DNA from: Lindgomyces ingoldianus
Lineage: Eukaryota; Ascomycota; Dothideomycetes; Pleosporales; Lindgomycetaceae
DNA length: 64,000 bases
Direction of reading: 5' to 3'
NCBI RefSeq assembly: GCF_010093535.1
Contig: NW_022985195.1
Span: 628,819 to 692,818, forward strand
A program made the translations under genes and the position numbers. Shown in pieces: positions 45,355 to 58,284 of this stretch; position 1 is the first letter of the stretch; each line of letters begins with the position of its first letter. The notes beneath the pieces are model-generated. The model was not told the DNA's origin. It saw only the letters and a list, made by a program, of their open reading frames with translations, and searched no databases.

Positions 45355-47094
45355 ACTGCATGCGGCTGTTGGGACGAAATGCTTCGCCCCATCGGCAGAC
45401 GAAGGATTCTGCGCCGCACAGCGAAACCGACGAAAGAGACGTGTTAGAACCTTGGAACCATTAACACCTCGCAGATCAAGCTTAACCCGACGGACTGCAT
45501 TCAATTGCAACACAGAAGCGGAAACCCAACACGAGGACGAGGACGTTGCCGCACGTGGCACAGTCTTCACCTGCATCCTTCGGCAACTCGAGCTTCAGAA
45601 TCCCAATTCGCGAATAACAGAGCAACGAAATCTTCACCCGCCTCAAAAACATGTCCTTATCTTAATTCCCATACAAACCTGTGTCTTTCTTCAGCATTGA
45701 TCTCTCCTGTACCTGAGGCTACCCTGTTGGGAGCCTACAACTGGCACTGGCGCTGACTGCTTCCAGTGCACCGCCTCAAACAGGGAGACCCACTGGACCC
45801 CAATAGCTTAATGATCGCCATGCGTACACAACACATGTATCCTGTAACCACGTTGTTGGTGGGCCATGTTACTTGATGCAGAATCTTCAACAAGCTGCGG
45901 AGATTTTGTGAGTTCTATCCTCGGAAGCTTTGTCGTGATATTTCCTGTTTTGGTCACTTACAGGGTCTGATTGGCTGAAGCACTCTCTCGAAAGATCATA
46001 CTTCGAAGTTATTTGCTTTTCACCTCTAGCCAACACCATTGACTCGCTAGCACCCAGGTCTTGGATAACCCGTCTCTGTAAAGTCGACACGTCATGGCAA
46101 CATGGCACCCCCCACACAGCACGCCTGAAAGTGAGATCACCCATCCACGACTGCGCATCCAGCACTTCCATCTTCCCTCAACTGAGCCTATTCGCACACA
46201 GACAAACACAATCGCCTGCAATATCTTTTTCTTGCTCAACACATGCCATCACCAAACCAAACCAATCCCCCTTCCGCACCACCCTTGCCAACGCCTCAAC
46301 ACGCACTCATCCGCACTCACCCGCCGACTAAATCACTCAAACTCGTTCAACTCGTTCAACTCTCTAAAACTTACCCTTCACCTTCACCGGTCGATAATTT
46401 ACTTTTGCCAAACAGCCACATCTGCAGCCACAAGCACTTTTCTACTGTCAGCGGAGCCGAGCTAAGGGAACGTGCGTGACTCACTGCACGAGCGCTGGAT
46501 GCCTGAGGCTCCGAAGTATGCTTCCTCTCTTGTTCCGGTCTGGAAGTGAAGCGTGGGCGCTGAAGGTATCCGATTGTGTGTTGGAGAAACGTAGATATTA
46601 GTTAGCAGGCTTATTATTCGTGTGAATTAAAGGTGTCGACTATCTTCCAGGTAACCCTGTTGCTACTCCAGTATGATTTCACTAATGCGGCTTTCTCGTC
46701 CCCTGTTAGTATTTCCTTAACTAGGCCAGCCCTGAGCAAGCGGAATATTGCCCACAGCACAACTCTAAGCTGCCTTCTCAATAGGCGTCCTGTAATCGCC
46801 TCCCAGATTTAGATAAAGTATTCGCAAATATAATGATAGGGACAGTATTAATTGATCGATGATATAACGACCAGTAGGTCTGGCCAGCTACAGAAGCTCC
46901 ACTACTTACGGTCTCCAAACCATCAATCCCATTTTCGCCAGACACCGGTATCCCTCATACTAGTCGTAGAGACTCCTTTCATCCACCATCGTCAATAATA
47001 TACAGATTCCAGCGTCCCAATGATTAGCTCGCTACGTTTCCCGGCCAAGCAAAGCAAAGTACTCCCTTGATACAGACACCCTATGCACAACACA

Positions 47095-47196
47095 CAGCAG
47101 TGCAGCAGGCAGGCAGCAGACAGCAGACAGGAGGCAGCAGGCAGCAGACAGTAGGCTGCAGGCCGCAGGCAGCAGGCAGACAGACAGACAGACGAA
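47095..47196. repeat. CAGCAGGCAGA-type microsatellite
   Basis: Impure tract of cagcagg, cagacag and ggcagca units ending in cagacagacagacag. It lies just beyond the stop codon of the RSE1 gene, in its 3' UTR or flank, and probably varies in length. Confidence 0.85.
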
Positions 47197-47226
47197 CACG
47201 GGAAATGGGTAGATATCGCATATACC

Positions 47227-50200
47227 TCAAAACGCAAAGTTAAGCCTCATGGTCCAAATCTTATCCTCAACGCTCGAAGCATCCCACGCGCCATCCAACT
47301 GCGCAGCCCAACTCGCCTTCTCATCCGTACTCGCTGTTAGGAATCGCTCCACTAGATCTCCATCGATCATGTTCTTTATAGGCGAGTAGTAGCTGCGGTA
47401 TGCAAGATGATCTCTGCCTGCAATCGGCTTTTCCTCATGTCGGAGAAGCAACTCCAATTGCTGGAACATTTTGAAATCGCGCCGGGATTCGAACGGTACG
47501 AAGACGCCAAGGGTACCTTGCAGACCGGCCCAGAAGATGATGCGGTCGCCGCCGGCGATGAGGTTGGTTTTCTGGATAGCCGTTGGAATGTCGTTTGTGA
47601 AGTAGTGGGCGCAGAGGTCGAGGCGGTTGGGTGCGCCACCAAGGTACGATTTGTCTTGGATGAGGTGCTGGCCATCTTCTGACTCATCTGAAGCTTGGGA
47701 CACTTTCTCGGGACAGCGGACGATCCAGATATTGCCGAATTTGTCCCCCCCTACTGTGGTGTCGTAGTCGGCCATTTCGACGGATGTCGTCCATCGAGGA
47801 ACAGTGTCGTCGGCGAAAGGGATGAGGCGGTTTGGATGCACCAGATCCTTGTGGACAACATATGTGACTGATTGGGATTGATCAGCAACTACAATGCGGC
47901 TTCCTTGTGTCTTTAGGTCGGTGATACGGGTGCCAGTACAGTTCGATGCCTGAGCCTTGCGGAGTAGGTGCTTAATACCGCAGTCAAACAGGACCAAGTC
48001 ATTGCCTAAACCAGCCACAAGCTTACCCTTGAAAGCGAGTAAAGCGAGTGGTGTCGCGGTGACTTCCGTATCGTGGTAGAAGGTGAGTTTTCGGCCATCT
48101 GGAGATACTTGATACAGATGAATATAAGCCTTCTTGAAACTGTACGGCGTGAATTTCAAGTCCTGGGCCACACCAACAGCCAAAAAGAGCTGGTTGCCTT
48201 TGCTCTCGAATGCAACCAATGCAGCGCTGACGGCACATTGATTCTCCTGCAACTCCACGGTATGGACGACGGCTTTTTCAGTGACCGGGTCGACAACTTG
48301 AATGCATGACGCCCAACGGCCATTTACTTTCGGTAGACCAAAATCGATGGCTGCCAACTCTTCAGTCTCCCCTTCACCATTCGCCAATTCGCCATTCGTC
48401 AGGCCATCTTCTTCGGATGTCGCCATAGGCTTGTCTTCACTCTTTGTTTTCACACTATCCTCATCTTTTTTGAGCATCCTACATGTAGCAGTATCCAGTG
48501 TGTTGTTGTCGCTCTCAATAACGTAATAAACCTGCTGCTCGTGATTGCCAATGAGCTTCCGTGGGGTATATTGAAGTGGTATGGAGTCGTAGCAGAGGTT
48601 GGTAGAAAGGTCAACGTCGTCCAAAGTAACGATTCTGTATAAATGTGTTAGTCGGCTCTATCGACTCTGAAGTGGAATTCCAAGGAATGAGTGATATTGC
48701 CTTCGGTAGGAACAATTGGAATATAAAATGATCCTCATGTGGAAATTCGGAACCATGGAGTCATCATAAGGCAAAAAGGAGGTACTTGAAGGATCAAACA
48801 CTTACCTCAAGTCTTCGCCGCGGACGCAGATAATGCCTTTGAATGATGCACTCTCAAAACTCCAAGCAGCTTCAATGGACATGTAATTTAATGGAGTCAA
48901 AGCGAGCGTGTTGTTGACTGGATGTGTGTAGGCTAACCAAGGTCTCGTCGTCAAGGCAAGAATTGCGGGTTCGCCGCCTACGCTCACCCGTGCGAACTTG
49001 ACTGGGGCTGGGCCGAGGAAGCGTCTTCGGAAACCACTCAGAGTTCCAGAGAACTCATCAACTAGAGCTCGAACATAGATACCGGAATGGAGGCCGACGT
49101 GGGCATACAGGCTGTACCCTGCCGGAGATTGATCCCGCATGGCGTGAAATGCGATCGAGTGGGGCAGCGCTGAAAGACCCATGAGCCCCGTCTGACCCAA
49201 TATGCGATGGTCCTGGTCCCTCGGGTTAAGATTGAAGATACGAAATGTCTTGTCGCCACAACCAACGGCCAGGAAGTCACTCCCTTGGCGGCCTTCGGGT
49301 ACGTCTGGCATTGCAAGACAATGAATTGTGTGCTCTAACATGGCTTCATCCTCTGCCTGTGCGAGACTTGAATCATAGTCACACGCAAAATAGTAAATCT
49401 CTCCCGAGCTAAGGGCGATGCAAACCTGTCGGTTATTTGCAGCGCAAGCGACGATGGAACGGTGTGCTGGGGTTTTCCAGTCTGTGATTTGCCCGTACAT
49501 TGGTTTTGCTGGGTCTTCTTCATCATATGGAATAGTACGGATGTGCCGGATGCCTTTTGGATGTATTTGAATAATGCAATCCTCTCCGAATTGTTGAATG
49601 CCAAGAGTTGTTGTCTCAGCTAAAAGGCCGCTATGTGGAGCCTCCTCGACATCATCACCAATCCTAAGAACAAGTGTGTGATTAACCAGGGAGAGAACAA
49701 TATATGTGTCGTGCTCATCATCAGCCCTCAACTTGGCAGTCCAGACAGAGGTAGCACGTTGCGGAAGTTGGGAGTCTACAAGCTCAAGAACATCCAGTGC
49801 ATTCCTGGTGGTTCGGAAAGTGCTTCGTGCACCGGTCCCAGAAACGGTGTAGATTTGAGGCGCGTCTTCCATACTCAGATTGGCAACTTCCATATCCATA
49901 ACGGGGCTCATATTTGGGATCTTTTCGACCGGATTGAGATTCTGAAGCCCCCTTAGGTGGAAAAATGGTGGGGCGTAGGATGCGGTCGGATCAGATGGGA
50001 ATTGGTCGCTAGAAAAAACAAGCTCACTATGGTCATCCCCAAGCGTCTCAAGTTCATAAAGAAGTCGATCCCCGGCTTCGGAGGCACAGTAAACAAAGCC
50101 AGCTCTCAGAAGGCATATGCTTGAGGCGACAGGGATTGTGTCAAAGTACCATATGTTAAGGCGTTCTACCTTGCCATTCTTGATATCGAAGGTAACCTTG

Positions 50201-51280
50201 AAGACATCGCCGTCTTCAGACTGGAGCAGATAGAAGAAGTTGCCTCCCTTAAGCGTATACAGAGTTCCCGCTACAATATATCGTTTGCGATTGGGGTCCT
50301 CGGTTGCACCTTCTCGGCGAGGAATAGCTAATCGGAGAACCTTGTGTTCATAAACATGGTAATACGTGATGTTGTCCTCTCCACAGCAAAGAACTCCGCT
50401 TGGGAGGTCATTTCCTCCTGGTACGCGGAAGAGAATGTTGGATGTCCGGTCGACTGTAGTGCGTCCCCGGTGAACGACGTGATTCAGGCCTAGGTCTAGC
50501 TCATAATAGCTCAACTCCTTCTTGACTTCTTGATATGCCTCTCCACTAGCATCTGCATCCGACTCCGAGTAATCTACTTCAAGAAGAGCAAATATAGGGT
50601 TCTCGTATCCAACGTCCATGCCAAGAGCGTAGTACACCAGGGTTTGGGGACGGTGCACACCCAAGGGTGATGAGATGGAGATGGAGACGTCAGTCTGGCC
50701 AGTCCGGCTGAGGGTCCAAACGAGCTTGTCTTTCTCAATTGCCGCCATCAAAATGGCTCTGCCTTTTGGGTCTGCCGCAAGGTACTGGCCCGGTATTGCA
50801 CGTCGGATTCCAGACTTGCCGAAAGTTTCATAGTGGATCGTCTTCAACTTGCGCTCAGCAGGCAGGTACTCGAAGGTCACAAGCCGACCAGAGTCGGTAG
50901 ATATGGCAATGAAATCTGGAGTACTTTAGCATGATTCTCAAGTGAAAGCCGCATTCTCCACCGCGTGTTCTAAGAGCGAGGCCGTCGGAGGTGTGGTGGT
51001 GCCTTAGAAAATCACTAAGTGGGCTTTTGCGCGTGTGCAAGAAAAACATACCTTTGCTTCCGCCGGCGAGCCGGAACTTATCGATGGCACGAATGATGCC
51101 GAAGACATCCTGAGAAAATATCTCCGTCAGACCGCCGTTGGCCTTGCGCGAGACTTCCAGAATTGCGAGACGGGATCCGCTAGCAGTGAGAATGTGCTGC
51201 TTCCCGCCGCCCAGGAAGTCGCCGACCATGGCCTGTTGCGTTGCAGTGGGTCGCTGTATGGTCAACGCATACAGCGACAT
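47227..51280 (-). CDS. rse1: Pre-mRNA splicing factor RSE1 (SF3B3/SAP130 homolog)
   Basis: Three minus-strand exons: 51280-51052, 50915-48806 and 48634-47227; 1248 aa. Start MSLYALTIQRPTATQQAM and end KIWTMRLNFAF both match the SF3B3 family (MFLYNLTLQR and IRTRYAF in animals). Further matches are VFGIIRAIDKFRLAGG, TFGKSGIRRAIPGQYLAADP, YELDLGLNHVVHRG, GIRHIRTIPYDEEDP, LQYTPRKL and GADRIIFW-type loops near the end, with FADDTVPRWTTSVEMADYDT and YRSYYSPIKNMIDGDLVERF. The protein is a triple beta-propeller scaffold in the U2 snRNP SF3b complex, holding SF3B1 over the branch-point helix. An acidic Lys/Glu-rich insertion (KKDEDSVKTKSEDKP) interrupts the third propeller, as in many fungi. Both introns sit in conserved coding sequence and restore frame exactly. 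Confidence 0.96.
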
Positions 51281-51954
51281 GGTAGAGAAGCTTGTCATCT
51301 TGGGCGACGGTGGGCACAGGCCCAGACAGTGATTGGGATATGTGGGCTCGACGCAACTGACAGCGCGTCCTTGATGGCGGCAGAAGTAGGAGAGAGAAGG
51401 AGCACAGAAGCAGGGCGGCCCGCGGAGTAGGCGAGAGATGAATGACGGCTACACCTTGGTTGCGAAGAGAAGTTTTGGAGTTTACGGAGCTTGGGCCACT
51501 TGCGCCAAGCCTCGTCTTGGCATTTGCTTCGTGTCGAGTGGCAGTGGATGGCAGGTGGCGTCTTTCACGAACACTATTCACTCGTCATACTATCTCAAAC
51601 AGCTCCATACAGCCCTCAGTGAGGTGATTTCTAGCGTGGATGTCGAAGTCCTTTAGGAATTCCATTGAGAGCCGCATACATCTTCCTATCTTGGCCCTTC
51701 TCTATTCCTTCCTGCTCAACCCTTTGCATTTCTGCATTTGTAAAGCTACGGTTCTCTTACCCAAGAGTCCTTTCATAACACCCTTTCCTCTAAAACTATA
51801 TATATTTCATTTCAGACGTCCAAAGGTCTCTGTTATCAAGATAGAGGAAATCATCATTAGATACAGAGACAAAATCTTACTACATATAGCCATCAACCAG
51901 CGCCGGGTATCAAATTGCCTCCCAAACTGTCATCTATGTGGTGGGAGTGGTCTC
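51281..51954. other. Upstream of RSE1, no supported gene
   Basis: RSE1 promoter and spacer. Frame 51640-52299 plus is antisense to the secreted-protein gene and is its shadow. Confidence 0.45.
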
Positions 51955-52493
51955 TTACAGCAGAATTACAGCGCCAGCTGCAGCCGCCGCCATTCCAGCA
52001 CCGACGTACTTCACTGCTCCCGTCGGCCTTGCAGCAGGGGCAGCGTCATGGCTGACAACGCTGGAGAATATTTTCTCCCTCTCATCGGCCATGCTCTGGA
52101 GGTAGTCCTTGACATCCTTTGGCATAGCTGTATACCACGCTGGCACCCTCGTATACGTTGTAGTCTCGTCTGTCGCAGTGATAACGGACGCATCAACATC
52201 AGTTCGTGTTGCGACGAATTCGCCAATCGCCGACGTCACACTAGCATACTTCGGATCGGCTGTCAAATGTGTGACATAGGTCGAGTAGGCCGATTCTAGC
52301 TGCGATTCTTTCTTGGATGACCATTTTGAAGCCTAAGATCACGTTAACTAGACTGTCCGGGAGGGCAGAGGTGCCTCCATACTGCAGCGGTGTCCTTGAA
52401 GCTCGTTGAAAAAACCGAAGTCGTTGTAACGATGACGAAGTCTGCAGCAACAGTGCCTACAAAGGCTGCAGAGAGGAGGCGTCGAAAGAGCAT
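51955..52493 (-). CDS. Small secreted, probably GPI-anchored protein (copy A)
   Basis: Two minus-strand exons: 52493-52383 (GCTGCA|gtatgg) and 52332-51955 (acceptor gatcttag); 162 aa. A signal peptide MLFRRLLSAAFVGTVAA is followed by DFVIVTTTSVFSTSFKDTAA. Then come SKWSSKKESQLESAYSTYVT and RVPAWYTAMPKDVKDYLQS. The C-terminus ends in a small-residue spacer and hydrophobic tail GAGMAAAAAGAVILL, the form of a GPI-anchoring signal. No cysteine is present in the mature part. Copy B at 54142-54706 has the same order, the same intron position and related motifs. The family looks like fungal small cysteine-free cell-wall proteins with the PxWYTxxPK motif. Function unknown; an effector or wall role is only inference. 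Confidence 0.8.
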
Positions 52494-54141
52494 TCTAGGT
52501 ATAATAATGAGGGATTCAATTTTTGAAAACGAAAATGGGTCTCTCCAGATGCAGAATTTGAATTGGACAAACGGTTGGCTACCCACAACAGTTGCTATCG
52601 CGCGGCGGTCCCTGACTTTTATACCTTAGAAGCACGAGTCCCCAAGTACGAGAACAATTCTTTGGGTCGTGCGACTACCTCGATCAAGCTCATTAGGTAG
52701 CATTCGTCCCACCCTTGGGCCTAAAGCTGGACGAATCGACATGTGCCAAGGCGAGGGTCTCCGGCTTACCTTCGTATCCGCTTCAATCGGTTCTCCTGAC
52801 CTTGTGTATTCTGGAGCGACCATCGTTATTCCCCGTCAAGTTGTTGTTTGGGGCGCACGGGGGAGAATCCTGACAGCCTCGTATCACGCTCTAATTAGCT
52901 CCCCTCCAAAAGAGACCTTTCTGTCCTACCCTGCTAGTTGCTCGATTTGTGTGCTTCGACACACTCCATCACTTTTCCCGCTAAACATATCTCCATAACA
53001 GTTGTCCAAGACCGCTTCAGCCTTACTACGCTAAATCTAACCTTGAGTAATTTTTATTGTATTCCTTGATGAATCCCTGATTCTCTCCGACACTATCGAG
53101 CGTCTCACGCACACAGGCAAGCTACTCGTCTGAAGGATTCAATTAGACTCATTGGCCCGGCATTGTAGCTTGTTACGACGTTACCCATGACCAGGCGTCC
53201 CGGAATGTTCCCTGAGCAAAGGCAAGGGCGCTAGTTTACTCGGTTCCCTCCAATGAAATTCCTCCATCAGGGGCAAATGCGAGACTTAGTATATACTAAG
53301 CACTAAGCACGGCAACCCACTGCAAAGGTCACGGGGACACAACGATCTGCCTTGCCCACGTCCTCACCGGAACTTTCTTACCGTAATATTTCACTTTCCT
53401 CTGTTGGAACCAACATATGATTGAAACCAAGTTGAATGACTATCCATTGTGCTGAGATTCTTTCCACTCTTTTACCGAATCTGTGTGCTTCTCATGGCCA
53501 ATACAGCGCCTAATAGCACCACACACTAGGCCAGTATCATTTGCATTAACTATTACCGCAAAGGCCGATGTCTTAAGGGATGTGTAAGAGATGCGGAGCA
53601 TACCACCATGCTAAGGCATGAAACATGCCTACGGATGCCGTTGTCCTCACTGCGAGCACGCCTTTGGATCCCAGCTCTACTTGCCCCCGCGAAAACCAGG
53701 GTAGTGACTGACGCATGCGAATGTAGTCTCTAACGTCTCAAGACTAATCCCTGTGACAGAACCTGGAGATTTTATCTACTCATGCTATGGGGAGCGATAG
53801 AACTAGTTCTGTTTGAAGATGCCATTCCTTGCTTTGGCTCAGACTTTGATGGAGGTGAATCTGACGCCAGCTGCAGAGAGAATTTGTACAGTTCCCGTAC
53901 GTTATCTCATATCACTAAAATTGGGGAGTAGGGTTAGGGGGAACTCGGAGAGGTCATTGATGGAAACAGTCTCAACGTCTAAGCCTCCTTTTTATTTCAG
54001 ATCCCTCCCAGTCAAGCTCCGCTAGTGAGACCACGTATCAAAATGTACCACTGGTTTCCCCATAAACAACCTCCTTGAAACCTCTCAGATGTGCCCCACG
54101 CACTTTCAATAACACGCCTTACACCACCCATCATGCCAGGA
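52494..54141. other. Spacer between secreted-protein paralogues
   Basis: About 1.65 kb. Contains the promoter of copy A and the 3' flank of copy B. No gene remnant between the copies is recognisable; plus-strand frames at 52669-52998 and 53813-54025 are not supported. Confidence 0.4.
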
Positions 54142-54706
54142 CTACAAAAGAACAGCGCCGGCAGCCGCGGCCGCAGCCATCCCAAGACCCACGCCAACCG
54201 TCCGCATTAGTGCCCCTCCCGTCGCTATCCCCGTTTCTAGAGCCTTCCGTATACTCACGATGTCACTCGCAAACTGGTCCGGAAACTCCTTTGCTTGTTT
54301 TGGAAGTTCAGTGTACCAATCCGGCACGGTCGTGAATATGGTAGGAAGGACATCATTTGTCACAGCATCCGGGATGTCGGTATAGGTGGCGGTACGGGCA
54401 AACCCATCGATCTCGCTCTCGGCTGATGAGAGCGCTTCTATCCAACTGGTACCTTTTTCGGAAGCATATGAAATCAATGCAGCGGCGATAGCGCTTTCAT
54501 AGTCACTTGACCATTTGGACATCTGAATAGAATGAGCGGGGGATTTGGTGTGAAAGGAGAAGGTCAAAGAGAGAGCGATATACATCTGCGTCGTTTTTGA
54601 ACGTAGTAGTGGGTCTTGGTGGGAGATTCGTTATGACGACGAAGTCTGCGTAGATTCCCTGGATGCTGAGGGCTGCCACTGCAAAAAAAGAAAGCTGGAG
54701 ATGCAT
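54142..54706 (-). CDS. Small secreted, probably GPI-anchored protein (copy B)
   Basis: Two minus-strand exons: 54706-54584 (GCAGAT|gtatat) and 54522-54142 (acceptor ctattcag); 167 aa. A signal peptide MHLQLSFFAVAALSIQGIYA leads to DFVVITNLPPRPTTTFKNDAD, which lines up with copy A's DFVIVTTT...FKDTAA. After the same-position intron comes MSKWSSDYESAIAAALISYA (copy A: SKWSSKKES), and TVPDWYTELPKQAKEFPDQF matches copy A's PAWYTAMPKDVKDYLQS. The C-terminus GVGLGMAAAAAAGAVLL is a GPI-signal-like tail. No Cys in the mature part. The two copies are on the same strand and 1.65 kb apart, so a tandem duplication followed by strong divergence is the simple reading. Function unknown. Confidence 0.82.
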
Positions 54707-57700
54707 GGTTCCCAGTCTATTCAGAAGATATAAAGGCTACTAAGTATATGGTATCTACTCCCGGGACAAGAGAGATTTTCAGGGAGAGCAGGAAACGATA
54801 TGGAAGTTGTTGTCGCGGGTCACAATTGACAGGAGATATCACGTCTGCCTTACGAACTCCAGCAAGCTTAAATATTATCCTCCAGACTTACTTCTCCCTA
54901 TCCACCGCCTCATCTTCACGCCGTAATTCTCATAGTCTTGAAACCACATCGTGCGGCACGGAAAACGGAGTCACACCGGAGACCCGCGCAGCTCGGCGAG
55001 GAATCTTAGGTGCTATAAAAACTGAAAGCAAGTTCTGCTCGAATTCTCTGTTAACGGTCGAACTTGATATTTCCGGGGCCGCGATCTCAGCCCTTACTCT
55101 TGCGAGAGTAAAGTGCCTTCAACAGAACTACTAGGTAAGAAATCCAGGAGGTTGAACGATGCCGCCCGGCCCCCACTCGCGACATAGTTCACATCCTTCA
55201 AAAGTGGTTAGCGCTTTGATTTATGCTCAGACGATGCAGACAGTAAATCATTGCCTCTCAGCCATGTTCTCCATCGTTAAATACAGAAAGCTCTTCATCA
55301 TATCCACCACCTTTTCCCAGCACCGTTCACCTCTCTGTGGTCACCCATCACATCGCCAACAAGTTCACTGCTCTGCAGACAATAACAGCGGCCCACTTGT
55401 TTATCGAGGAAGTTCCGTATTCCACAGCAGAAGTGGCGGAGAAAGAAGCCTAGAATAATATACAATACATATCCAGACAAGAAAACATGCTTCTGGCGCT
55501 CAGTTCCATCTTGAGAATCTACTATAGAGCCCAGTCATTAGCAGAGGGCTTATAAAGTTAGGACGTTAGAGAACAGCTAAACGTGGGTCTCACAGAACGA
55601 GTGGGCTTTGATACTAATAAGGGGATGTTGTTGCTCTTGGAAAAGACGAGCGGCACTATAGCAAAGCCACTGGTTTGAGCCCGAAGATCGTATTCATTTG
55701 ATAGGCTGCTGTATCGCACTTGTTGATGCAAACGCCCTGTTTGCTAATGTATGCGGCTGAGGCTGCGGGTTTCTAACGCATGTCAGCATTTGAATCGGAG
55801 GGGTGCGGCAATGACTGTTCGAGCCTGGATTGGAAACCATGTGCCTCAATTTACTCGGGGTTCTCACTTGCGACGTTGGGACCTACGCCATGGCAGGGCT
55901 ATAGATGACATCACAATTGATCCATGTACCCCTCTCTGGTGTATATATAATTTTTTGTTCTTGTTTTGTAAACACAAGGCTGAAGACTAGTTCTCGCTAC
56001 ATCATAGACTTGCTTCGTACTCTATCAAGCTTTATGTTGACAATGTTCTGTCTCGAGCACAAGACATTCCTTGACTCGCACAGAATGAATTCACGGTTCT
56101 CTCGGAAAATTGCCACGGATACGTTCCTGTCCTGAACTTCTGTAGCCTGTAGCAAACTCACTAGGCATACAAACTGATAGGCGTTGGAGCTTTAGTATGT
56201 TCGGCCGTAGAGAAGCAGTGTGGCTAGGGTTGACTCACTGTACATCGTCTTTTCGAAGGAACCTTTCTGAATCTTGAAATTATGGCTGTTATTCTCGGTT
56301 CCTTCCATTTCATTGTAATTTGAAACTGATAGGATCTCTTGCGCGACCGTCCAGAAGAGTCGCCAATATGTTTTTCTGGGAACCGAAACGAACTTCCTCG
56401 TCCTCTATTGAAAGGTGTCGTAGAGGGAAGTGGCTTGAATGTTTGCCGTCGGACAACGGTTGGTAGCACACTGCGGATACAGCTAGGCAAATTACTCCCT
56501 GTCGTGATTTACCAACGTAGGTATGAAGCCCGATCACTGTAAGGGGCGGCTTAATTAGGTATTAAAATATGATACCTGCAAGATGCAAAATTTTACTTCA
56601 GTGGGGTAGGAGCTAAGAAGGGATGACTCCCAAGGAATGGTAGTATAAGGACTGGAAGTCATAGTTATGTCCGTACTCCATATTGTCTCATAATCCATCA
56701 GGTCTTCGATCACTACAAGGAAAATCGCTTAGGAGCCGGCAAAGCGAAGTGCCTTAGAAATAGCTAGCATTGGTATGGCAACTATCCAGGGAGCGGAAAA
56801 GCAATATGAGGATCGCTGTAAGCTAACCAGGAAGGACGCGGGTGGATATCTTGATGCTAGGATATCGATTCCATTCTCTTTCTGCTAGAATGCTAGAAAG
56901 AAGAGAGCTTAACAGAACATATATCATTGATACGTGAAATTGGCCTATTTTGGAGAAGATAGTAATGCATAATAGCCTATTCTGTGTAGTATTTACAAAC
57001 ATGCTTGGTTATATTAATGTCTAGAGAAAGGACCAATAGTAGAGAAGAAACATATGTCAACCTTCATACCGAGACTCGAGATGTTACCATGTGCCCCATA
57101 TTGCAGATGCTAGATGCACCAATATCAAGCTAGATAAACTTTGAATGCCTCGGCCCACCTCCTCTCGTATTAGTAAAGCCACAAATTGCATACATTTAGT
57201 TAACACTCCGAGTAGTAACGACGATAGTAGATTTATGACGGCATGCAGGACTGATGTGATTATAGACACTTTCTTGCAGTCTCCACGATAGATAGTTAAG
57301 TTCAAGAATCTCAAATGAAATACTAACAGGGGCCTTATCCTAAATACAAATGTACTTTTTTCAGGGCTCTTCAACTCATTCTTACACCAATTGATTCTAA
57401 TAATTATTCTCTGTGGACCCCTCTGCCATCGGTAGCAGATAAACAGGATGGCGTGTGACGTGGAACGAGGTAATTATGGTCAGTCCCATCTTTTGCAAAG
57501 AATCTGACGTATCAGCATATCTAGAAATGCAGGATGCATTCAGCGTAGCATGCGAGCGTGCGTCTCGTATCCCCATTCCTTCTAACGCCAAGTCCTCATA
57601 CGCTAGAAGCACGCACAGCAGCGTCCTGGTAACCTCGACGAGAATATATTCTGATATTGTGTGTGCCCACGGCTACTCTGATCCTCCTCGTCAATTTCAT

Positions 57701-58284
57701 TATGTGCTGTCTCTCTAAGTCCTATTGCACTGCCTCGTTGATTGCATTACGCTGACTCCCCAAAGAATAACTGCAATGACAGCCTCCGCCGTACAGCTCA
57801 GAAAAACTCTAGTTACACAAAGGATTAACTCGTCACTGTGCGTAGGAGATCCCTCTGGAGGTACAGCAGACGTCGGGACCCGTACGGAAAGGCTAGGCAT
57901 CATCCGTTTGACCTGAAACGAAGTGACTTGCGGCGACACCCCTTATTATGGATGCGATTGTTTTAACTCTGCACTTCCTCTCGAATCTTCCTCTCAAATA
58001 GATCGTAGAAAGGCCGTGCATAATTGTGAATCCCGGCTTTATTGACTGGACCCACAAACGGCCAACACAAAGCTGATTCTCACAGCCTCGCGCCCTGTTG
58101 AGAGGACCCGCGTAGAGAAGGCAAAGTGTGGTACACCGTGAAGAAGGTGGTGAGAATTGTGGCTAGTTACACCCGTTCTACAATTCTGTGATTGAGCTTA
58201 ACTTCTGTGTAACAGAAACGTGGATAGACTTCAGATTTGGTAACATTGAACGCATTCGTGTTAATATTGTGTCGTATACAGCAA
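54707..58284. other. 3.6 kb sparse AT-rich region
   Basis: No accepted gene. Copy B promoter lies at the left end. From about 56500 to 57450 the sequence is AT-rich with many stops, as in repeat-derived or RIP-affected fungal DNA. A minus-strand coding-like island at about 57663-57397 (EVTRTLLCVLLAYEDLALEG) has no ATG and no partner exon I could place. No tRNA is seen. Confidence 0.4.

Larger units (their letters stand above)
44195..47226. other. 3 kb region without an accepted gene
   Basis: Includes the promoter of the four-helix membrane protein. A 320-aa plus-strand frame (44264-45226) begins at GTG, is Arg/Ser-rich and changes composition along its length; it is treated as chance. Frames at 45235-45576 and 45887-46171 (minus) are short. 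Repeats are at 45331-45354 and 47095-47196. No tRNA or other RNA gene is seen. Confidence 0.4.

Noticed and set aside
45887..46171. 94-aa minus-strand frame with an ATG
   Set aside because: No homology recognised, no intron context, and short; insufficient support.
51640..52299. 219-aa plus-strand frame
   Set aside because: Antisense shadow of secreted-protein copy A and its 3' flank; starts and ends match no gene signals.
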